The notes under the pieces are model-generated. The model was not told the DNA's origin. It did not search any database and was given only the letters and a program-made list of their open reading frames with translations. A stretch of 64,000 nt of DNA from Rhododendron vialii (Eukaryota > Streptophyta > Magnoliopsida > Ericales > Ericaceae), in assembly GCF_030253575.1 (NCBI RefSeq), contig NC_080558.1:1622001-1686000 (forward strand), read 5' to 3'. Every line of letters begins with the position of its first letter. Within the stretch, counting starts at the first letter, position 1. Shown here in pieces: positions 56,468 to 64,000 of this stretch. The translations under genes and the position numbers were made by a program.

Positions 56468-59400
56468 TTAGTTTCTTCGCCCCTTCCTTTTCGGCCTCCT
56501 TTGAGTTTTCTTTGCCCTTTCAAATATCGCAACAAACCGTTCATGATACCTTGTCGTCAGCATCTGCCCAATAACCAACCCAACTATCAGCCCACTCCCA
56601 TATCCCATGATTATGACCATCCAGTAGATACCCCTCGAAAACTCTAAACTCTCATCGCCTTGCGAGTTGTGTGCCGGTGGTTGTGGGGGTGACATTTCTG
56701 AATTCTTGCATAACCTTGTTAGAGGGACGCCACACAATCCCATATTCCCACCATATGAACTATTATCAAATGTATCGAATTGTTTGCCTTGAGGTATGGG
56801 GCCAGTGAGACGGTTATGAGAAACATTTAGGACTGAGAGGAAAGTGAGTTTGGTTAGCTGCTGAGGGATCTCTCCTGAGAGCAGGTTCCGAGATAGGTCC
56901 AACGATTCCAGGTTTGTCAAATTTGCCAAGGATGACGGGAAGACGCCAATCAGGTTGTTTTTGGAAATGTTTAGCACTTGAAGTCCATTGAGATTTCCAA
57001 GGGATTCTGGAATTTTGCCGCTGAATTTGTTGCTTGAAAGATCCATAACTGCAAATTCACTTTGGATCCTCGGATAGAACAGAATATTCCCTTTGGTAGA
57101 TACTGTTATTGAATAAATAACATCCAAATTGTAACCAATGTTTCCAAAACTTATAAATTCGGGTTTCAACACATGCATATATGTTGAATGCCCTTTCGCG
57201 ACCACTTTCATTGCATTCCAGTTCTGAAAATATTTTGATGGCAATGTACCATAGAAACCATTGTGAGAGAGGTCAATGATCCGCAGCTTTGGAAACTTCA
57301 AACTGGTTTTAGGATTCTCAATGACACCATGGAATCTGTTAGATCGGAGAATAAGAACTTGTAACTCAGGGAGAGTTGCCAACCAAAAGGGAAAAGTGTC
57401 CTTGATCTGATTATCTCCTAGAACAAGAATTTCAAGCATTGTACAATTAGCCAATGAACGTGGTAACCCCCCATGCAATTGATTTTGACTCAAGTCAATC
57501 ATCTTGATAACCCTCATAAACATAGGAGGAACAGTACCATGAAAATTATTGCCACTCAAATTGAGCAGCGACAGAGAATCACTGTTAGAACTGGTCAAGC
57601 ATTCAGGTATGGCCCCACTTAAGTAATTATCGGACAAGTCAAGCGCAAAAAGAAGCCTATTTTGGCAGAATGATGGTGGGATTTCTCCGGTTAGTAAATT
57701 CCCAGCGATCATATAAACAAGGACAGACGGTGGTGGAAGTAAGAGTGGTCCTCGCAGCCTGTTAAAGCTGAAATCTAGGTGTTGTAGTGATATCCATGGA
57801 ATGGCATATGGATGCTCCTCAAATCCTGTAAGAAAGTTTCCATAAAGCTCGATTTCACTCATTCTTTCTTTACTTGTGTTCCACAACCAAGTTGGAATCT
57901 TGCCATGAATACTGTTATCAGCCAAATTAAGCGATTGTAATTCATCTTGGAACCTCAAGAAATGTGGGAACTTCTTCAAGTTGCATGACGCCAATCCTAT
58001 ACTAATGAATTTGGGTAGAGTAACATTGGTACTGTCTGTTGCAACCACCGTCAATTTGTTTCCGGACAATCGCAATACAGCAAGGTTTTGGAGATTTTGA
58101 AAGATGTCTAGCTCGACTTTACCACTCAAGTTGTTTGAAGAAAGATCAAGACTTTCAAGATGCTTGAGTTGAGAGATTGATCTGGGAAACATGCCGGATA
58201 GTTGATTTTCTGAAAAGTCTAGATTGGTTAATTGGGTGAGGTTCAGAAGCCAAGATGGGATTTCACCAAGTAACTCATTCCTGCAAAGAACCAACACGGA
58301 TAGCTGGGTCAAGTTTGCAAGAGACTGTGGTAATACATCTTTTAATTTTGTACCAATAAGGTCTAATCTAATGAGTTCTGATAGCTTTCCAAGTAGGAAT
58401 GGTAGGGTTCCTGCATCAAAAGTACCACTGCTGAGTCCTAAGCAAGTGAGTTTCGATAAGTTCGCTATTGATGATGGAATCTGTCCCCACAAATTGTTTC
58501 CAGTAACGTCCATATACGTGAGCTGTGTCAGATTGCCAACTGAGGGTGGAAGAGTCCCATAAAAATTGGATGGTCCTAAGTCTAAAAAAATCAAGGAATC
58601 AAGATTCCCAATTGAAGTTGGCAGCAATCCAGAAAAACTTGTCCCATCAATTGCCAATTCCTCGAGCAGACTACCGTGTGGAAATTCAGGAAGATAACCA
58701 ATGAGGTTTTCATTATATGAAATGATTAAATGCCGTAGGTTTGGCAGATGGAAAATTCCCATTGGGAATTCACCATAAAGCAAACAATTCCAAAGATTAA
58801 GACGTGTTAGAGAGGTCATATTCGATAAAGCACCTGGCACCGTAGAAGATACATTCACCATATTGAGGTCAAGTTCTTTCAGGTTGGTCAGGTTTTGAAC
58901 TAGGTCTCTCAAACTGGGTTTTTCAAGTTTCAAAAGATATTCATTAGAAGATGGGTCAAGGTAGCTAGACAGATCAAGAAAAGTCAATTGGGAAAGAGAG
59001 GAGATCTCTGAAGGGATCTGACCGGAAAAATAAGAATTGTAGAGGATGAGAACCCTTAGTCTTGAAAGATTTCCGATTCTGGTCGGAATTTGAGAATAAT
59101 TGAAGTGATTGTAAGCAAGGTTCAGCCTCCGAAGGTGAACAAGGGTGAAGAGGCTACTGTTGGAGTTGATAGAACCATAGAGGAAGCTGCTGCTGCTACG
59201 GCTATTGAGGTCGAGACCAGTCACACGACCGGTGTCATGGTCACACTCCACACCATCCCACGAGCAGCAATCGCTAGCATTTCCATCGAGCTTCCATGAC
59301 TCAACCTTTGGATAAGCATAAGGGTCGCCAGAAGCAAACTTCTTGATGACAAAGCTATGCTTGAACTGCAGCAAGGCTGCTCTCTCGTCTTCATGGCATA

Positions 59401-59494
59401 GTGGCTGCGTGGAAGAGTAAGAGTCAGTCAAAACATTAAGATTAAAACAACAGAAGATCAGAAACATGTGAAGATACAAAGCTGAATCCATCAT
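56468..59494 (-). CDS. LRR receptor-like protein (RLP), Cf-type, paralogue
   Basis: The intronless frame encodes 1,008 aa from ATG 59494. It has the same architecture as the gene at 46645-49659: signal peptide (about 1-24), N-terminal cap (CHEDERAALLQFKHSF, DCCSWDGVECDHDTGRV), a long LRR array with an island near residues 765-820, a Pro-rich juxtamembrane stretch, a glycine-rich membrane helix (GYGSGLIVGLVIGQ), and a basic tail ending KRKGRRN. The two proteins are nearly collinear and differ most in the first third of the LRRs and in the island, where ligand contacts are expected. A 215-bp block is almost identical between them. A TATA box lies at 59556. Likely role: cell-surface recognition through SOBIR1-type kinases; ligand unknown. 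Confidence 0.93.
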   Translation of the reverse strand: MMDSALYLHMFLIFCCFNLNVLTDSYSSTQPLCHEDERAALLQFKHSFVIKKFASGDPYAYPKVESWKLDGNASDCCSWDGVECDHDTGRVTGLDLNSRSSSSFLYGSINSNSSLFTLVHLRRLNLAYNHFNYSQIPTRIGNLSRLRVLILYNSYFSGQIPSEISSLSQLTFLDLSSYLDPSSNEYLLKLEKPSLRDLVQNLTNLKELDLNMVNVSSTVPGALSNMTSLTRLNLWNCLLYGEFPMGIFHLPNLRHLIISYNENLIGYLPEFPHGSLLEELAIDGTSFSGLLPTSIGNLDSLIFLDLGPSNFYGTLPPSVGNLTQLTYMDVTGNNLWGQIPSSIANLSKLTCLGLSSGTFDAGTLPFLLGKLSELIRLDLIGTKLKDVLPQSLANLTQLSVLVLCRNELLGEIPSWLLNLTQLTNLDFSENQLSGMFPRSISQLKHLESLDLSSNNLSGKVELDIFQNLQNLAVLRLSGNKLTVVATDSTNVTLPKFISIGLASCNLKKFPHFLRFQDELQSLNLADNSIHGKIPTWLWNTSKERMSEIELYGNFLTGFEEHPYAIPWISLQHLDFSFNRLRGPLLLPPPSVLVYMIAGNLLTGEIPPSFCQNRLLFALDLSDNYLSGAIPECLTSSNSDSLSLLNLSGNNFHGTVPPMFMRVIKMIDLSQNQLHGGLPRSLANCTMLEILVLGDNQIKDTFPFWLATLPELQVLILRSNRFHGVIENPKTSLKFPKLRIIDLSHNGFYGTLPSKYFQNWNAMKVVAKGHSTYMHVLKPEFISFGNIGYNLDVIYSITVSTKGNILFYPRIQSEFAVMDLSSNKFSGKIPESLGNLNGLQVLNISKNNLIGVFPSSLANLTNLESLDLSRNLLSGEIPQQLTKLTFLSVLNVSHNRLTGPIPQGKQFDTFDNSSYGGNMGLCGVPLTRLCKNSEMSPPQPPAHNSQGDESLEFSRGIYWMVIIMGYGSGLIVGLVIGQMLTTRYHERFVAIFERAKKTQRRPKRKGRRN

Positions 59495-59555
59495 TTATAA
59501 GTAGCTATCTTAAGAGTTACCAATCTTGGATGAGAAAGCTATGCCTTCCTTGCGG

Positions 59556-59562
59556 TTTTATA
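59556..59562 (-). promoter_or_regulatory. TATA box of RLP gene 2
   Basis: TATAAAA on the minus strand, 62-68 bp upstream of the start codon, in a leader similar to that of RLP gene 1. Confidence 0.6.
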
Positions 59563-59686
59563 CCCTACAAGTGCAGCCTCCTCGTGTTTTAAAAATGCTC
59601 AAAAAACAGCTAACAATGGACTCCAATACCTTTTTAAGTCAAGTCTACCCACTGGACACCAGGAAATTAAAGAGAGAGTTGATAAT

Positions 59687-61066
59687 TGTTGAAAGATAAT
59701 CTTGAGAACAAAAAACGTGAGTCAACTGTGCTTTTGGAGGCTTGCGATTAGATTTGGGAGAAGAAAAAACGCGGATAAAGACTTTTTACGCTTCCTTGAT
59801 ATATTTTGAGATTTGCAATAAATGAGAAATTATCTCATTCTTGTTTTTTTCTTATCGTTATACCTATATATAGACTTGTAATTTCATTGTAAAAGTATAA
59901 GTGAAGTAGAAGAGAATTAGAGAGATTGAGAGGGAAATAGAATGTCCTCGTATTTTCAAATTGAGTGAGTTCAATATATCGTGAGCGTATTTGTGTAATT
60001 CTCTTATGAGTTTCATATATTATAAGTGTGTGATCAATACTCTTCCACCTAATAAATTACAAATTGGTATCAGAGTCTTAGGCTCTTAAAAAAAAAAATT
60101 CTATCTGAAGAACATTCCTTTCACAGAAGCGATGGAAACTCAATTTTTCGATTCCATAAACTGAATCGTCTCACGTCGACGAGTTCAGTCCCACCAAAAT
60201 CGAAGACGAGTTCAGTCCCACCAAAATCGAAGCCGTCCGACTGTGAAAGAACACTCGCCGTTCATCTTCCATTGCAACCCGCCACTTGAAGGCTCGGCGG
60301 CAGCAGATCGAAGAAACAGATTCTTCGTCTTATTCCATCGTGGAAAACATAGAAAAGTTAAAGCTAAGTCTCTTGTCTTTTCGAAAAAGTAGTGGTCGGT
60401 TGTCTGATTCAAAGTGTCTGCCAGCTATTTCTCACAAATAGTAGTGGTCCACAAAGAGGTCATTTTTTTCCGAAAAAAAAAAACAAAGAAGTGGTTGTTT
60501 GTCTGTGATCCCATTAATTTTCACAAGCTATTTTAAAAAAACAGGCCCACAATGGATCAAATCACAGTCAACCCCTTGCAATTTTTTGCTATCCAGTCAA
60601 AGACCCAAAGTTCCACTCCTGAAGTTTGAGAAATTTCAAATTGGTCCCTAAAGTTTGAAAGATTACAGTTCAGTCCTCGTCAGACGTATTTCCATCGTTT
60701 TTCAAGTTTCGATGGCTAACGGAACATCCCAAGCCGTCATTCCAAAACTCACCAAGGACAATTATGATAATTGGTCCATCCAAATGAGAGCACTACTCGG
60801 TGCTCAAGATGTTATGGAGGTGGTAGAAGAAGGTTATGATGAACCTGCCTCAAAAGAAGCTGAAATAGCTTTAAAGGAGGAACAGAAGACTACGCTCCGT
60901 GCCGAGCGAAAGAAGGATTGCAAAGCATTGTATGAACAAAATCAGTGGTTTCAATTAGTATGTTATATCAAAAAGTATTGGTTTAATTCTGTTTCCCATT
61001 GCTCGAGATTAGTTTGTGCAACCTCTTTAATCAGATCTGAAACTTTAAAATATCTCAAAAGTTAAG
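59687..61066 (+). mobile_element. Ty1/copia LTR retrotransposon remnant, broken
   Basis: A left LTR of about 375 bp (59687-60061, TGTTGAAAG to ATTACA) is followed by a primer-binding site of the initiator-Met type (TTGGTATCAGAG). Downstream is the start of a copia gag region (IPKLTKDNYDNWSIQMRALL, GAQDVMEVVEEGYDEP) at 60715-60960. A 27-bp leader unit (GACGAGTTCAGTCCC) is repeated twice near 60178-60231. No protease, integrase, reverse transcriptase or right LTR is found before 62 kb, so the copy is broken and old. Confidence 0.8.
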
Positions 61067-62000
61067 CCTTTACTTTTGAATTGATTTTCCGTTGGTAGTA
61101 TCTCAAAAGTAGTTACCATCTATAACGAAAATTTCCCAAGCTGTAAAAGATCGCGTTCTGCTAAAATTCTACATTTTATCAGATAAAGTTGTTCATATTC
61201 GAAAAGGCGGAGTTATTAATGTTGGAGAGCTGTTGCTCCAAGCTCATGTGCTCGATCGGATCCAGTACTAGCCCCTCCCCAGCTGCCTCCTTAACCCCTT
61301 AAAATAGGATAGTGTAATTTTGCCATGTCCAAAAGAAATACGATAGTGTAAGTTTGTCATGTCCAAAAGAACATAAAATGCGGTACCAAAATGTGGTCAC
61401 CAAAGTATTACTACAAACAAAAGTGTCTACCGCGTCCGTGTGGAAAATTGTGTTGCGTTGTTATCCAAAGGTCAGTCTCTCGCTTTACTAGTTGGAGTGG
61501 CTCCAAATCATTAATTTGTTTTTGGTTTTTCAGGTTAAGTATGTAACATTCATTGAGCTAGCACATTGCAGGAAAAATCAACCAAACTTAATTTTCCTAG
61601 GAAACGGGGAAGAAGGGAGAAAGGAAAAGACAAACAGGAAGACTCAAAAAGATTCCTAAACATTAAAGAGGCAGGTGGAAATCATTTTCAACAAATGATT
61701 GAAAGCAAAGATGTACGTGTTGATCCCATCCTAGATCAATAGCCTTAAGTTATCGTACGTACCACATGTTGATACCATTCTCATGTCACATCCAAGTCAA
61801 TAAAAATAGAAAAAAAAATGAAGTGTTGGGATAATATAAGTTGAGACAAATAGATAGTGAGATGAGAGTAATAAGCGGATAGAAAACTTATTGAAAGCAG
61901 TGCTGAGAGAAAGGCGTGGTTCTGAAAACCCCATGTCAAGAAAGCCGTGTCCTCGAGGAAAATTGTGTTGCATTGTTATCCAGAGGTCAATCTCATGCTT
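61067..62000. other. Gene-free stretch with a split direct repeat
   Basis: About 50 bp around GAAAATTGTGTTGC and TTGTTATCCA at 61441-61491 recur at 61956-62002, directly before the LTR fragment. No gene is supported. Confidence 0.5.
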
Positions 62001-63228
62001 TGTCACACCCCAAAATGAGAAGTGACCGGCCATGAACCACAAGACCAAAGCTCATAGAACATGCAGCCTAAAAAGAAATTTTATAAAAACTCCCAAGCAA
62101 AGATCCACCAAACAGTCAACCATTTTTTTTTTATTCAGAACATCCCCAACCAATAAATTCCACGAAAAACATGGGGCACAAACATCCCATGAGCCATATA
62201 AAATCCAGTGATCTAATAGTAATAAAAGAATCCAAATGTTTGATAAAATGTTTTAATGCGGAAGCGATAAAAATTAAAACTAAGCTAGGATGAGACATCC
62301 TAAGGAGGTTAACAACTGGAATCCCTGAGAAGCCGCCAGAGTCCTTACCTAATTCCCAAACTTGCCTGAAAAAGAAGTTGGAATAAATCCGTCAGCTGAC
62401 GAGCTCAGTGAGTAGTAAAGCATGCATAATAATACAATTCTAAAACATGGCTAAAAATAGATTATCACGATAATGTATTTTGGCATACGAAGGTGTGCAT
62501 TAAACTAACAAATTTTGGCCATAAATCATTTACCAATAAATCTCAATGGTGATCACAAACCATTCTCCAACAAAAATGGGAAACCACAACCAATATCGAT
62601 AGAACCAAATGCCAGTGTATAAATGTCTCATAATTGGATCAAATATCGTATCTTTGAGTCACCACGAGTAGGCAGCCCGTGAAACTTTTCCCGAAGAACG
62701 ACCGGGCAAAAGAAAGCCGTTGAGCATTAGAGTCACCGGCCTAACCCAGTCTCTTCTCTAATGGCCAGAGTCACCCGCACACAGAGGATTAATTTCCCTG
62801 GACTTTCCAAAATATGTTCCCAACAATATCCACAAAGTTCTCACCAAAAAGATTTATTCAAACAATAAACGATTTCACAAAACTGCATGCCAATTAAATA
62901 TAAGCAAACATAAACAATTGTGTGTTTCCGATTTCAATCATAAATTTTCTAAACAATAATTTAAGGGACGCGGGGAAGTTCGAAAGTACGTAGCATGCTT
63001 AACCACTCACTTGGGTCCAAAAGTAATGCAATCGAAACGCAAAACGATCATAACCTGGACAAAGAATCATTTAGCAATATTATCACTAACTGTATATCAA
63101 GTCTTACCGGTGTAGAACTAACTACCTAAAAGAGTGTTTAATTAACCTAGACTAATTACCCAAGTCACCAAACTAGCAAACCCAAAACTCTAATTCCCAA
63201 GTCCAAGTTCCACGTACACACGAACCCA
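62001..63228 (-). mobile_element. LTR fragment of a Ty3/gypsy-like element (solo or 3' LTR)
   Basis: The left edge TGTCACACCCC resembles the TGTCACGTCC edge of the gypsy LTR at 8237. The content (GTCAGCTGACGAGCTCAGTG, CACCGGCCTAACCCAG) is typical of long gypsy LTRs read on the minus strand. There is no primer-binding site complement to its left, so it is a solo or 3' LTR. A CACTA-type terminus starts at 63229, so the LTR appears interrupted. It is a broken relic. Confidence 0.5.
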
Positions 63229-64000
63229 CACTACAACAAAAAACACCAATGGTGACACCTTTTGACACCATTTGGTGACAAAAAAATGGTATTGACACAG
63301 AATATACTCAATGGTGACAAACAATTTTACTGCTTGTCACTGAAAACCTTCGGGTAATCAGCTCTCGGGGCGCCAAATAATAAAGGGATTTGGTGACAAA
63401 AAAATTGTCACTGAAGACAAGTTTCGGTGACAAATGTAAAGTTGTCACTGAAAGGTCTAAAAATTTGTCACCCCAGACAAGTTTCGGTGACAAGCGTAGG
63501 CTTGTCCCTGAAAGATCCGAATTTCCGCGGGCTGGTAATAAACTTGGCGCCCTAATAAAAAGTTAAATAAATTTTTTCTCGTTCAAAGCATGTCAGTTTT
63601 TCGTGTCACCAAAAACAAGCAACCATAGCATGTACAGATGTTTTTCACATATTATGCGCATATATTTTTGTGGGGCTCATATCGAGATTCCACAAAATGA
63701 TCTGAACCGTTAATTTTTTCGAAAATGTTTTTAGGAGGGTACGTATAAGAAATTAGCTCCAACAGATATTGGTGAGGACTTTCTTAGAAATCATAAGAAG
63801 AATCATTCTGTTTTGCCTTACGATTTCTGAAAAAGCTCTTACCAATATCTGTTAGAATTGATTTTTTACAAAAGTCTTTCAAAAAATATTTAAAAAAAAA
63901 TAAACGATTCGGATTATTTTGTGGAGTGCCAATACGGGCTCCACAAAAATATATGTGCATGATATGTGCACATACACTTGTGTGGAATCATTACTGAAAA
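63229..64000. mobile_element. Terminus of a CACTA (En/Spm) transposon, running off the window
   Basis: CACTACAACAAAAAAC at 63229 is the classic CACTA end. It is followed by dense subterminal repeats in both orientations of GGTGACAAA and TTTGTCACTG, the arrangement used as transposase binding sites in this superfamily (about 63253-63515). A unit of about 60 bp around AGACAAGTTTCGGTGACAA is repeated at 63415 and 63475. The opposite terminus is not in the window. Confidence 0.8.
63646..63968. repeat. Large foldback element within the CACTA terminal region
   Basis: Imperfect arms of about 135 bp face each other. Left starts at CACATATTATGC, with GCATATATTTTTGTGG and CAACAGATATTGGTGAGG; the right arm carries the complements (CCACAAAAATATATGTGC at the end, CTTACCAATATCTGTTAG inside). 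The loop of about 50 bp has a smaller inverted repeat. Confidence 0.85.

Noticed and set aside
1-64000. tRNA or rRNA genes
   Set aside because: I saw no convincing tRNA T-arm/acceptor pairing or rRNA segment by eye. A tRNAscan run would be needed to exclude them.

Overview
This is eukaryotic plant nuclear DNA: AT-rich, with introns, and full of plant-specific gene families. These include a FAR1-related factor, F-box proteins with FBA or LRR regions, a type I MADS-box gene, Cf-type LRR receptor-like proteins and a plant TMEM256 homologue. Plant-type transposons are everywhere. A eudicot is the safe call; I cannot fix the genus from the sequence alone.

Layout. 1-7.2 kb: an apparently intact FRS7/FRS12-like FAR1-related gene (+). 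7.3-18.1 kb: a Stowaway-type MITE, then a very young, whole-looking Ty3/gypsy chromovirus element of exactly 9,000 bp (8237-17236). It has a 5-bp target duplication and sits inside an exon of a decayed host gene that I do not recognise. 18-23 kb: a sister copy of that gene's promoter, then a decayed F-box gene (-). 23.4-27.5 kb: a four-exon F-box/LRR gene (+) whose last exon is tandemly duplicated downstream. 28.9-35.1 kb: the second copy of the unrecognised gene, a fragment of another gene, a degraded copy of the FRS gene, and a second decayed F-box gene. 35-39 kb: a Tourist-type MITE and a Helitron remnant. 39-45.9 kb: a type I MADS-box gene (+), an intact F-box gene (-), a hAT-type element with perfect 8-bp target duplications, a decayed F-box copy broken by a MITE, and further MITEs. 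46.3-59.6 kb: two long receptor-like protein genes (-) from a segmental duplication, with a five-exon TMEM256-like gene (-) between them that looks frame-broken. 59.7-64 kb: a broken Ty1/copia remnant, an LTR fragment, and a CACTA-type terminus containing a large foldback.

The genes do not form a pathway. This is a typical fast-evolving plant neighbourhood of F-box and receptor-like genes shaped by duplication and transposons. The likely working host genes are the FRS factor (chromatin and transcription), the two F-box genes (SCF substrate choice), the MADS factor (probably female gametophyte or endosperm) and the two RLPs (cell-surface immune-type receptors). The most unusual signal is in the LTRs of the young retroelement: ten ACCGGT palindromes arranged as five pairs, with every site within about 1 bp of a 10.36-bp lattice, the DNA helical repeat. 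A separate pair with the same 20-bp spacing lies outside the element at 7131.
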